Shown here: one piece after another, positions 8,887 to 17,646 of the stretch
How the letters are laid out: every line of letters begins with the position of its first letter
Numbering within the stretch: position 1 is the first letter of the stretch
DNA from: JAPOVO01 sp026708165
GTDB taxonomy: Bacteria; Chloroflexota; UBA11872; VXNJ01
Length of the DNA stretch: 64,000 nucleotides
Assembly: GCA_965208775.1 (NCBI GenBank)
Contig: OZ242360.1
Location: 2,976,001-3,040,000, forward strand
Direction: 5' to 3'
Made by a program: the position numbers and the translations under genes
The notes under the pieces: generated by a model
What the model was told of the DNA's origin: nothing
The model's input: only the letters and a program-made list of their open reading frames with translations
Database searches by the model: none

Positions 8887-11685
8887 GTGAATGACGAACG
8901 ATTCATAACGGTCTCGGTTGACGGCTCGGCGGTCACCGTCAACGAGGGCGCGACAATCCTCGACGCCGCCCGGGCGGTCGGCGTGGACGTGCCCACTCTT
9001 TGCTATCACGCCGAAATCGACGCGTCGGCCAACTGCCGTCTGTGCACGGTGCAGGTGGATACTCGCGCTAACGGCGAGTCTTCGCCGCTAGAGAAAGGCG
9101 CGGTCGAGCGCGGGGAGGGCAAGCTACTGCCGGGCTGCCGCGCCTTGGCCGAAGAGGGGCAGCGCATCCACACCGGGACGCCTGACGTTGTAAGAACGCG
9201 TCAAGGAGTACTCAGCCTACTGACAGCGGGCGTGGATCTAAGCGACGCACCCGATCTACGAGCGCTCGCATCCGAATATGAGATCGGCAACGGGCGGCTC
9301 ATTTCGCGAGATCCGAAGCCGGTCCTGGTGGACAATCCGTTCTACGTTCGCGATTACGACAAGTGCGTGATGTGCTGGCGCTGCACGGACGTGTGCGGCG
9401 ACGAAGTGCAACACACGTTCGCGATCGAGCCTGCCGGACGCGGGTTCGAATCGATCATCGGCACGATCAACAACGCCGGGATGAAGGACACGACCTGCGT
9501 GTTCTGCGGCAATTGCGTGGGCGTCTGTCCCACGGGCGCGCTGAAACCGAAGATCTTGTGGGACCTCGAACAGAGTGGTTCGCCTGTACTTGAGGCCGAG
9601 GAACAGGTTATTGAGACCGTGTGCTCGTTTTGCGGGGTTGGCTGCAACGTGGAGGCGCACGTTCGAGACGACACCATAACCCATGTAACGTCGCCTGCGG
9701 ACAGTCTCGTTAACCAGGGATGGCTATGTGTAAAGGGGCGTTACGGCTTCGACTACGTCGAATCCAAAGACCGCATCACGACGCCGCTGATAAAGCGAAA
9801 GGGCAAATGGCACGAAGCGACCTGGGACGAGGCGCTGAGTCTTACCGCCGAACGTCTCGCCTACCATCGTGACACGCACGGCCCCGACTCGCTGGGGGTC
9901 TATGCTTCGTCCAAGTGCACGAACGAGGATAACTACTACCTGCAGAAATTCGTTCGCGCGGTTCTGGCCACCAACAACATCGACAACTGCACCCGTCTGT
10001 GCCATTCGTCGTCGGTAGCGGCGCTGGGCATGACTATCGGGACGGGCGCGTTTACGAATTCACTCGATGAAATCGCCGAAAACGACGTCATCTACGTGAC
10101 CGGCTCGAATACAACCGAGACTCACCCGATAACCGCGTTGAAGATGAAGAAGGCGATCAAGAACGGGGCGAAGCTGATCGTCGCCGATCCCAGACGGATC
10201 GAGCTCACCGAGTTTGCGGACGTGCATCTACAGTTCCGGACAGGGACGGACGTGCCGCTTTACAACGCGCTGCTTCACTGCATCATTCGGGACGGGACCT
10301 ATGATCGCGAGTATGTTGAAGAAAGGGTCAAGGGTCTCGAGGACGTCGCCGCAGTCGCGGCTCACTATACGCCCGAATACACGGAGTCGATTACCGGCAT
10401 CCCGGCCGCGACGATAGAGGAAGCGGCGCGGATAATCGGCGAGGCGGACAAGACGGCGTTCTATTGGGGGCTCGGAATCAGCGAGCACACACACGGAACC
10501 GAGGCGTGCCTGACGCTTATAAACCTGGCACTGGCCACCGGGAACGTCGGACGGCGCGGTACCGGGCTGAATCCGCTGCGCGGGCAGAACAACGTTCAGG
10601 GGACGAGCGACGTGGGGGCGATCCCGATGTATTTCAGCGATTACAGATCGGTCGAATCGCCGGAATATATCGAGTTGTTCGAACAGGCGTGGGGCGTGTC
10701 GCTACCGCGCAAAGAGGGGTTGACCACGGTTGAAATCGCGGACGCAGTCGGCTCCGGCGATATCAAGGCCTTGTTCGTTATGGGTGAAAACCCGCTGATG
10801 TCCGACCCCGATCTCAACCACGTGCTCAAGGCGTTCAAGGACATTGACTTCCTGGTCGTCCAGGACATCTTCATGACCGAGACGGCTGAATTCGCGGACG
10901 TTTTCCTTCCGGCGTCGTCGTGGGCCGAGAAAGAGGGTACCTACACCAATACCGACCGCCGGGTCCAGCGCGTGAGGAAGCTCCGTGAACTACCGGGCGA
11001 GGCGCGGGAGGACTGGGATATCATCCACGACCTGGCGGCCCGGATGGGTTACGACATGGGGTGTGCCAATCCAGCGGAGATCTTCGACGAAATTGCCCGC
11101 CTGACGCCCTCGCACGCGGGACTGAGTTTCGAACGGTTGGACCAGGAGGGCGGCATTCGCTGGCCGTGTCCGACACCGGACCATCCCGGCGAGCTGTGGC
11201 TTTTCGGTGACCGGTTCCCGACCGAGGACGGCAAGGCGACCATGCATCCGGTCGACTTTCGTGAATCCACGGAGATACCGGACGAGGAGTATCCGCTGAT
11301 TTTCAACACCGGGCGAGTTCTCTATCACTGGCACGGGGGATCGATAACACGCACGGCAAAGGGTCTGGACGAAATCTATCCGGAGGCGCTAATCGAGATT
11401 TCGCCAGAAGATGCCGAGTCTCTTGGAATACAGAAGAGCGGCAAGGTGATGGTGGAGAGCCGGCGGGGGCGCATCGAGTGCAGGGCGTGGATTACCAAAC
11501 GAGTACCGCCGGGCACGGTGTACATGGGTTGGCACTTCTACGAGTCGGCGGCGAATTTCTTGACGATAAATGCGCTGGATCCGATCTCGAAGATACCCGA
11601 GTACAAGATCTGCGCGTGTCGAGTCGAGCCGATTCACGAAGACACCGTGGTGTACTCGGACTCCTTGCGAGCCGCCCGCGCGTAG
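8887..11685 (+). CDS. fdhA: Formate dehydrogenase alpha subunit, cysteine type, with NuoG-like Fe-S N-terminus
   Basis: 932-residue molybdopterin oxidoreductase. Order of domains: a [2Fe-2S] ferredoxin domain with C39, C50, C53 and C84; a His/Cys cluster region; two [4Fe-4S] motifs CVMCWRCTDVC and CVFCGNCVGVCPTGAL; the molybdopterin-domain cluster CSFCGVGCNVEAHV; and the catalytic motif RLCHSS with C372-H373, where cysteine stands in place of selenocysteine. A dinucleotide-binding domain closes the protein (NTGRVLYHWHGG). It should oxidise formate to CO2, passing electrons to a NADH or ferredoxin partner. No NuoE/NuoF-like partner gene is adjacent. The start is GTG; the ribosome site is weak. 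Divergent mobA supports cofactor use. Confidence 0.9.
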   Translation: MNDERFITVSVDGSAVTVNEGATILDAARAVGVDVPTLCYHAEIDASANCRLCTVQVDTRANGESSPLEKGAVERGEGKLLPGCRALAEEGQRIHTGTPDVVRTRQGVLSLLTAGVDLSDAPDLRALASEYEIGNGRLISRDPKPVLVDNPFYVRDYDKCVMCWRCTDVCGDEVQHTFAIEPAGRGFESIIGTINNAGMKDTTCVFCGNCVGVCPTGALKPKILWDLEQSGSPVLEAEEQVIETVCSFCGVGCNVEAHVRDDTITHVTSPADSLVNQGWLCVKGRYGFDYVESKDRITTPLIKRKGKWHEATWDEALSLTAERLAYHRDTHGPDSLGVYASSKCTNEDNYYLQKFVRAVLATNNIDNCTRLCHSSSVAALGMTIGTGAFTNSLDEIAENDVIYVTGSNTTETHPITALKMKKAIKNGAKLIVADPRRIELTEFADVHLQFRTGTDVPLYNALLHCIIRDGTYDREYVEERVKGLEDVAAVAAHYTPEYTESITGIPAATIEEAARIIGEADKTAFYWGLGISEHTHGTEACLTLINLALATGNVGRRGTGLNPLRGQNNVQGTSDVGAIPMYFSDYRSVESPEYIELFEQAWGVSLPRKEGLTTVEIADAVGSGDIKALFVMGENPLMSDPDLNHVLKAFKDIDFLVVQDIFMTETAEFADVFLPASSWAEKEGTYTNTDRRVQRVRKLRELPGEAREDWDIIHDLAARMGYDMGCANPAEIFDEIARLTPSHAGLSFERLDQEGGIRWPCPTPDHPGELWLFGDRFPTEDGKATMHPVDFRESTEIPDEEYPLIFNTGRVLYHWHGGSITRTAKGLDEIYPEALIEISPEDAESLGIQKSGKVMVESRRGRIECRAWITKRVPPGTVYMGWHFYESAANFLTINALDPISKIPEYKICACRVEPIHEDTVVYSDSLRAARA

Positions 11686-11732
11686 CCGACCGCTGCGTTG
11701 GCAACAATGCTTGCCGGAGCGCTTGCGTCACT

Positions 11733-11747
11733 CCAGGGGACCCCTGG
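11733..11747. repeat. Perfect palindrome CCAGGGGACCCCTGG
   Basis: Seven-base arms around a single central A, 48 bases after the formate dehydrogenase stop and about 190 bases before the next gene. It is too tight to be a normal terminator loop and has no T-run. It could be a protein-binding site or chance. Confidence 0.4.
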
Positions 11748-11935
11748 CAAATCAGGCAAAACCGACTGCGAAGCAAGCAGTGAGTATGTTTGCGTGGGGA
11801 CGCTTGGCGCGGCTATCGCTCCCTGGCGCCGGCCCGAGCTGACGGTTTAGTTAGCTGTCGCACTGACGCTGATAATCTTGATTCCGGTTCCGCTAATAGT
11901 GGCTCTAGTAGCTGGGGAATCTCGGTCAGCAAGCG

Positions 11936-13438
11936 ATGCAACAACGCGGAGTTAACAAGCTCGACGGACTCCGAGCGTCGGTGCTGTTTCTCATCTTCGC
12001 GGTTGTCTACCTGTTCTCGACGGGGGCACATGCGTATAGCGTTGACGAAATAACCAATTACGCCTCCGCCCGTTTCCTGGTGGAATACGGCTCGCCAGAT
12101 CTGAGGATTGACGATCCGTTTCCCAGCGGTCAGCTCATGAAGGCAACTCATACGGATGGCGAGCGGGTGAGCAGTCGTTATGGTCTTGTTGCGTGGTTAC
12201 CGCTGGTTCCTCTGTATGCGTTGGCGTCCGCCGTCGGACCGTCTCCAGAGCCTTCAAGCCCGACGTTTCCGGAGACAAGCCACGTTTTGCCTTTGGTCGT
12301 ATTGCTATTCAATCCCATGGTCACAGCCGCGCTCGTGGCGTCTATCTACATACTGGCTCGGCAGATTGGGTTGAGGGGGCGATATGCGCTTTGCGCAGCG
12401 GTGATAGCCGGGGTGGGCAGCCCGCTGTGGGTGTATTCCAAAACGCTCTCCAGCATTCCTCTAGCATCCATTTTCATGGTCGGCGCCCTCTTGGGCATCG
12501 CCCGCGCGCGTCGCGGCGACCTCTGGCCGGTGGCGGTGTCCGGTCTTTTGGCGGGCTTGGCGGCGGCGGTCCGCGCCGAATACGCTGTCCTGGCGATTGT
12601 GCTCTTGCCCACTCTTATATTCACGTCTAAGGCCGTGTTTCGCAGCTGGATTCCGGGGGCGCTCGTCTGGACAGCCTCATGGTTCGCAGTGGTCGCTCCG
12701 GGCGTAGGTCTCCACAACCTGTACAAGACCGGCTCGATTTTGCACTCTGGCTACGGTGACCAGACGTTTCTGTGGCAGACGGCCAAATCGTATATCGGCG
12801 TGTTTGGAATTATTGCCAGCCCAAGTTTTGGACTGCTCGTATTCATGCCCGTCGCCGCAGTGGGGTTTTGGGGACTCCTCGGCGGTGAAGGAGACAAGGC
12901 GGTCAGGTATGCAATGGCCGCCTTGGCGCTCTTTGCCGTTGTCGGATACGGAACGTTTAACGATTGGGAAGGGGGAGTTGTATGGGGGCCTCGCTACCTC
13001 ACCGGCATCGCGCCCCTGCTGGCGGTTGGAGTGGGTGCCCTCCTTCAGACCAGATCCTTCGGTCTACCTGGATGGCTCGCAATCGCCGGGCTGACTTCCT
13101 GGGGAGTTGCGCTTTCGGTGCTCGGCGTACTAATGGATTTCCAGCATGGCTGGCGCAACCTCTGGGACGTGGGCGCGAAGGCCGAACAGATATTCTGGAA
13201 CCCCCACTTCTCGCTGATCGGCGCTCACCTGCGGCTTCTTGACCAGTGGCGTCACGGGCTCATCGGACTCGATCTCTATCTGCTGCATAAGATAGGCGTT
13301 TGGACGGTCCCGCTGGCGGCCGCGGCCCTCGCGTTAATCGCGGCCGGATGGGCCGCGCTGGAGATCAGAGGCTCAATTGAGCGTAGGGTTGCTCCCGTGA
13401 TTGAGGCGTGCGCGGAAAGACGGACGCCTAAAGACTAG
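11936..13438 (+). CDS. GT-C-like polytopic membrane glycosyltransferase (PMT/GT39-like)
   Basis: 500-residue integral membrane protein with about ten to twelve helices. After the first helix comes AYSVDEITNYASARFL, a short acidic luminal loop in the position where GT-C transferases place their catalytic aspartate (D39 or E40 of the DE pair). Further on is SSRYGLVAWLPLVPLYAL, a segment common in PMT-like proteins, and WGPRYLTGIAPLLAVGVGALL near residue 355. This points to transfer of a sugar from a polyprenyl-phosphate donor at the outer face of the membrane. Acceptor and donor are unknown. Its stop overlaps that of the convergent aldehyde oxidoreductase gene in the four bases CTAG. Confidence 0.62.
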   Translation: MQQRGVNKLDGLRASVLFLIFAVVYLFSTGAHAYSVDEITNYASARFLVEYGSPDLRIDDPFPSGQLMKATHTDGERVSSRYGLVAWLPLVPLYALASAVGPSPEPSSPTFPETSHVLPLVVLLFNPMVTAALVASIYILARQIGLRGRYALCAAVIAGVGSPLWVYSKTLSSIPLASIFMVGALLGIARARRGDLWPVAVSGLLAGLAAAVRAEYAVLAIVLLPTLIFTSKAVFRSWIPGALVWTASWFAVVAPGVGLHNLYKTGSILHSGYGDQTFLWQTAKSYIGVFGIIASPSFGLLVFMPVAAVGFWGLLGGEGDKAVRYAMAALALFAVVGYGTFNDWEGGVVWGPRYLTGIAPLLAVGVGALLQTRSFGLPGWLAIAGLTSWGVALSVLGVLMDFQHGWRNLWDVGAKAEQIFWNPHFSLIGAHLRLLDQWRHGLIGLDLYLLHKIGVWTVPLAAAALALIAAGWAALEIRGSIERRVAPVIEACAERRTPKD

Positions 13439-15279
13439 CGGGCCGGATGCAACGCTGGTTCAGCGAAGTCTGCCATTTTCAGATCGCGCAGGGTGGATGC
13501 TGGAACCCGGCCGCCGTCGTCCCAGTCACGCCTGGCGTAGTAGGTTCCTAGAAGAGCTTCAGGGGGCAGCTCTTCGGTTTCGCTACCGGCGGGTGACTGG
13601 AGCCGGGCGGGCAGCGCATCGTCGTTAGGGGTGAGGCCTTCGCGGACGTTGAAGACGCGCCGGGCGGCCGCGGTGCGGGGGCCGATTCGACCAATCTGCC
13701 TGTAAGCGCCGCCATCGCCGTGGACCATCTTGACGATCTCGGCGCACTCCGACTCAAGGTCGTCGAATGCGGCTCTGAAGAACTTGCAAACACCGAGCGC
13801 GTCGAGCAATGCCTGCCGGTCTTCCCGCGCGAGCGTTTGCTCGACGGCCGACTCGACCGTCTCAGGCTCTTGCTCGTCCCAGGGGGCCGGTTCCGTATCC
13901 ATGCCAAGTCCGGCGCGGTTGTGACAGGCTCCTCTCGCTGATATGGCGAGACCCAGGCCGAGGTTCTGGTGGCGGCGCGGGTCGTAGCCGGGCATTTCGA
14001 GGCCCTTGACCTGCATCGACCACTCTTCCGAGCCTGCTCCAACCGCCTGCGCCGCCTTGAGGCTGCCTTCGGCAAGCAGCGATCCGACACCTTGCCTGTG
14101 GGCGATCAGCTTGATGCATTCGAGCAGCGCCGAGGCGTCGCCGAACTCGAGAACCGGATCGGTTTTCGGATCGAGCTTCAGGACGCCACGCTGAACCGAC
14201 TCCATCGCCCAGGCGATCGTGGCGCCCGTGCTTACTGTGTCCATTCCGTAGTCGTCGCAAAGCCCGGCGGTCTCGGCGATGACGTTCAGGTCGTCGATCT
14301 TGCACAGCGGGCCCAGAGCGTAAACGGTCTGGTATTCGAGCCGGACCGCCCGTCCGTGTCGCTGTACATGGGGACGCTCGAAGCGATGCTCGCACTGGAC
14401 GGGACATCCAACGCAGCCGTGGCGGAGCTTATCGGAACGTTGAAGCAGGTTGTCTCCGAGCTCCCGGTAGTCCTCTCCAGCGTCGGTGGACTGGAAGTTG
14501 GCCTGCGGCAAAGCACCCTTACCGATCAGGTTGGCGAGGCTGCGAACGCTTCCGGACCATCCGTAGACCGCGACCTCAGGACGCTTGAACCGTTCGGCGA
14601 GGTCGCGGATATATGACACCAGACCTTCGCGATTGTCTGCGACCGTCCTGCCGGATCCGCGGACAGCGACGGCCTTCAGGTTCTTGGATCCGAGCACGGC
14701 TCCGAGCCCGGTACGCCCGGCGACGCGGCCCGTTTGGTCGGCCACGCTCGCAAACCTGACGAGGTTCTCGCCGGCCGGCCCGATTGACATAAACGAGAAT
14801 CCGCGGTTGGGAACTTCGCGGCGCAGGACTTCGATCGATTCGGAGATGTTCAGCTCCCAAAGGGGGCCGGCGTCGCGCAGCTCGATCCGTTCGTCGTCAA
14901 TCAGGAGCCAAGCCGGTTTGGGGGACTTGCCGGAGATCACGACAGCGGAGAATCCGGCTCGGCGAAGCGCCTCGCCGGACGGTCCCGAAAGCGTGCTCTC
15001 GCCGATCAGCCCCGACTGCGGTGATTTGGCGGCGAGCGAGAGCCGGTCGGAGCCGGGGACGGGTGCTCCCGTCAGCGCGCCGGGCGCCATGACCACGAGG
15101 TTGTCCGGCGAGTAAGGGTCTAGACCAGGAGCCAGCCGTTTGGTCAGGATGGCGGCGCACAGAGCGGTACCGCCGAGAAAGCGGTCGATATCGCGGCGGG
15201 GCAGAGGTTCGGTTCGAATCGATCCGCTAGACAGGTCGACAGAAAGCAGCCTGTCTTGCCGGTCGCTTGATTCCCGCAA
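13435..15279 (-). CDS. Aldehyde:ferredoxin oxidoreductase (tungsten/molybdopterin family)
   Basis: 614-residue AOR-family protein that oxidises aldehydes to acids with ferredoxin as acceptor, using a bis-molybdopterin tungsten or molybdenum cofactor. The N-terminal strand RLLSVDLSSGSIRTEPLP is typical, as is RVAGRTGLGAVLGSKNLKAVAV at the pterin site. The [4Fe-4S] ligands are C-x2-C-x3-C in CVGCPVQC with a distant fourth cysteine in LGVCKFF. DPRRHQNLGLGLAISARGACHNRAG is a second pterin-contact region. Length is normal. The start is TTG at 15279, placed by alignment of the N-terminal strand. The substrate within the family is not determined. No partner ferredoxin gene adjoins it. Confidence 0.88.
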   Translation of the reverse strand: MRESSDRQDRLLSVDLSSGSIRTEPLPRRDIDRFLGGTALCAAILTKRLAPGLDPYSPDNLVVMAPGALTGAPVPGSDRLSLAAKSPQSGLIGESTLSGPSGEALRRAGFSAVVISGKSPKPAWLLIDDERIELRDAGPLWELNISESIEVLRREVPNRGFSFMSIGPAGENLVRFASVADQTGRVAGRTGLGAVLGSKNLKAVAVRGSGRTVADNREGLVSYIRDLAERFKRPEVAVYGWSGSVRSLANLIGKGALPQANFQSTDAGEDYRELGDNLLQRSDKLRHGCVGCPVQCEHRFERPHVQRHGRAVRLEYQTVYALGPLCKIDDLNVIAETAGLCDDYGMDTVSTGATIAWAMESVQRGVLKLDPKTDPVLEFGDASALLECIKLIAHRQGVGSLLAEGSLKAAQAVGAGSEEWSMQVKGLEMPGYDPRRHQNLGLGLAISARGACHNRAGLGMDTEPAPWDEQEPETVESAVEQTLAREDRQALLDALGVCKFFRAAFDDLESECAEIVKMVHGDGGAYRQIGRIGPRTAAARRVFNVREGLTPNDDALPARLQSPAGSETEELPPEALLGTYYARRDWDDGGRVPASTLRDLKMADFAEPALHPAR

Positions 15280-15812
15280 TCTGTGACTTCGCCTGACTCT
15301 CGATAGTGACGCGCTTCGACGTCGATTCTAAATGGGGTTGACGTGTTGAGGCGAGATGGTGGGGCGATGGTCTAAGGCTGCTGGCGCAACCGTTTCCGGT
15401 CAGCTCAGGGATCGCTCTACCCCGGGAGCGTTCATGGTTCGGCAGGCTCACCACGAACGGGTGGGGCGGACCTAGAGGGAGAACGGCTCGGGGCAGATGT
15501 GTCTGATTCGCGGAGTTCGGACGGGTGACGGAAGAGCGACTCTCATGAAAGTTTTGAAATTTACCCTGTGAACTTTGAAAATCGGGGTATTTGACGATGG
15601 GGTAAATGGGATGTGGGCGAGCGCCGGTTGCGTCTGGCTTGTTGCGTGTGAGATGGGACTGGAAGCTCTGATTGGCTGGTCGGGCACGGCTGGCGGAGGG
15701 AGGGCGGTTCGCGAACCGCCCCTACTGGGTCGGGTTGATGCTCTGGATTCCCTAAATTCACAAACGAAGTGCAACACCTGATCAAGGTGTTGTCATGGGG
15801 GGCGAATTGGGG
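15280..15812. other. 533-base intergenic region with two inverted repeats
   Basis: No convincing gene. Two structures stand out: an inverted repeat ATTTACCC (15559-15566) / GGGTAAAT (15600-15607) in an AT-rich patch, and a perfect 20-base palindrome GGGCGGTTCGCGAACCGCCC at 15702-15721 followed by CCTAC, which looks like another REP-type element. The left end must hold the aldehyde oxidoreductase promoter, but no clear -10/-35 pair is visible. Confidence 0.55.
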
Positions 15813-16550
15813 CTAGGTGGTCGGGTATGGCGGGGTGTGCATGTCCCAGACTCTGCCGCTGGCGCCGATAGGGAGGCTGGTGACCATGAAGCTCACCGCC
15901 GCCGCGATTTCCTCGGGCGTGGAGTATCGAGGGTTGGGTTGTTGTCCGACCGGGGGAGATCCGGGACCCATGCCGGTATCGCTTATCGGGCCGGGACAGA
16001 TAGTAAATACGCGGATGTTGAAATCGCGCACGGATTCGGCGAGCTGCTGGTCGAAGGCGATGAGGCCGGCTTTCGAGGCAACATATGCGCCCGCCGTGGG
16101 CGCCTGGTAGCCGCGGAGACCAGCGGTTGAAGAGACGCCGACGATCACGCCCCGGCGGCGCTCGATCATCGACGGGACCAGGCCGCGGACGAACAGAAAT
16201 GCCCCGCGCAGATTGATAGCGATCACCTCGTCCCAGTCCCGGATGGGCGTTTTCCACACCGGTGAGCCGCGAATGACTCCGTGATTGTTGACGAGGATGT
16301 CGACCGTGCCGAATCGCGCAATCGCCTGAGAAGCGGCGGACTCCACCTGGGACTCGTCGGCGGCGTCGCAGCGCAGCGGGAGCGCGGACGCGCCGGTGTC
16401 CGTTTCGACCATCCGAGCGGTCCGCTCGATTTCCGACTCGGTCCTGGCGACGACCACGATGTTCGCGCCTTCGCGAGCGAGAGCCATGCAGATCGCTCTT
16501 CCGAGACCTCGGCCGCCGCCGGTGACCAGGGCAGTCTGACCGGCCAGCAT
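15813..16550 (-). CDS. Short-chain dehydrogenase/reductase
   Basis: 245-residue classical SDR. The NAD(P) motif TGGGRGLG is near residues 9-16, the structural motif NNHG near 89-92, catalytic serine in VSSTAG, and the catalytic pair in YVASK. Basic residues after the second strand (ARTESEIER) suggest NADP. The C-terminus carries CPGPISDTG and LPIGASGRVWDM, shared with the SDR at 61016-61744, so the two are paralogues. The ATG at 16550 places the Rossmann motif normally. Substrate unknown; neighbours suggest catabolism of a hydroxylated or sugar-like compound. Confidence 0.85.
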   Translation of the reverse strand: MLAGQTALVTGGGRGLGRAICMALAREGANIVVVARTESEIERTARMVETDTGASALPLRCDAADESQVESAASQAIARFGTVDILVNNHGVIRGSPVWKTPIRDWDEVIAINLRGAFLFVRGLVPSMIERRRGVIVGVSSTAGLRGYQAPTAGAYVASKAGLIAFDQQLAESVRDFNIRVFTICPGPISDTGMGPGSPPVGQQPNPRYSTPEEIAAAVSFMVTSLPIGASGRVWDMHTPPYPTT

Positions 16551-16647
16551 GGGGCGGTCCCCGCCGTCGAGTTCAGCCCTTTGCAATCACGTCCGCCAGG
16601 TACTTTGGATGCCGAGAACTGGAAAGTCCGCCCGCCACGACTGGCTG

Positions 16648-17424
16648 CTAGTCAAACGACAAGACAGGATAGTCCTCGTCGGAGAAGGGTGTTCCCTCAA
16701 GCTCCTTCGAATCCCGGTCTTCGCGCTGAAATCGATGCACGGTTTCGGCCGGCATGAGACGGGTTATGTAGGCGCGGCGGGGCGTGTTGGTGTTGTTGGG
16801 GCCGGCGTAGTGCATCGAGAGTGAATGGTGGAACACTGCCTCACCGGGCTGCAATTCGACGGCAACGGCAGTGGACAAGTCGATGCCGCGCCTGGCGGCC
16901 GCGCCGCCTTCGTAGTCGTAGCCCATCACTTCGCCCCAATGATGGCTTCCGGGGATGTATTGCATACATCCGTTCGCCACCGTCGTGGGGTCGAGGGCAG
17001 TCCACGCCGTGATGTCGGGAAGCGAGGTCGGGTGGTCGGGGTAGTCCTGGTGCCACTCGGTAGTGCGCGAGCCGCCGGGCGGCTTGAACAAGACCATGTC
17101 GGACAGCAGCCGGATCTTCTCAACGCCCAGCAGCGCGGCGGCTATCCTGGCCCGCCGTTCCATGGTGGCGAACCGCCTGACGATGGAGCTGACTTTCCAG
17201 AGTCCGCTGATCTGAACGAACTTCTCCTCGCCTACGGCGGTGTCTTTGGCGCCGCCGAGGTCCTGCCGCATCAACGCGGACTGCTCGCCGGCGATGAAGC
17301 GCTGTACTTCGTCGCGAAGCTCGTCAAGCTCTCCAGGCGTCAGGATCGGACCGTAATTGAGATATCCGTTTTCCCGAAAGAAGCTGATCTGGTCGTCGGT
17401 AACTTCGAACTGTTCAGTTGTCAT
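16648..17424 (-). CDS. Phytanoyl-CoA dioxygenase (PhyH) family protein, copy 1
   Basis: 258-residue Fe(II)/2-oxoglutarate dioxygenase. The iron facial triad is H125 and D127 in WHQDYPD with H205 in SMHYAGPNN; the 2-oxoglutarate-binding arginine is in TPRRAYI just after it. CMQYIPGSHHWGE is the family's core strand. The reaction would be hydroxylation of an organic substrate with oxygen; real phytanoyl-CoA use is not implied by family membership. It lies just upstream of the SDR on the same strand with about 100 bases between, so the two may act in sequence (hydroxylation, then oxidation). Confidence 0.87.
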   Translation of the reverse strand: MTTEQFEVTDDQISFFRENGYLNYGPILTPGELDELRDEVQRFIAGEQSALMRQDLGGAKDTAVGEEKFVQISGLWKVSSIVRRFATMERRARIAAALLGVEKIRLLSDMVLFKPPGGSRTTEWHQDYPDHPTSLPDITAWTALDPTTVANGCMQYIPGSHHWGEVMGYDYEGGAAARRGIDLSTAVAVELQPGEAVFHHSLSMHYAGPNNTNTPRRAYITRLMPAETVHRFQREDRDSKELEGTPFSDEDYPVLSFD

Positions 17425-17582
17425 TTTCGGTCATGTCAAAGCTGTTTTCAACTAGCACAGGGAGCGATTGGACAGAATGTCTTTCGGGCCGCGTTCCGCG
17501 CAAGCGGATGGACTGTTTTGGATAGATCCGCGAAGCGTGGATGTCTGGGAATCCGTTCAATGGGGGCGTGTCCCGGTCTGAA

Positions 17583-17609
17583 GCGGCGCGGGCGAAGAGC
17601 CCGCGCCGC
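17583..17609. repeat. GC-rich hairpin downstream of the substrate-binding protein
   Basis: Stem GCGGCGCGGGC / GCCCGCGCCGC with loop GAAGA, 11 base pairs without mismatch. It starts 38 bases after the stop of the leftward transporter gene. No T-run follows on either strand, so it may be a dispersed REP element or a transcript-protecting stem rather than a true Rho-independent terminator. Confidence 0.55.
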
Positions 17610-17646
17610 CCCGTAGTCTCAATCCCGTGCGGGTCCGAGGATCGAC

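Noticed and set aside
17583..17609. Rho-independent terminator of the substrate-binding protein gene
   Set aside because: The stem is strong but no T-run follows on either strand; kept as a hairpin only.
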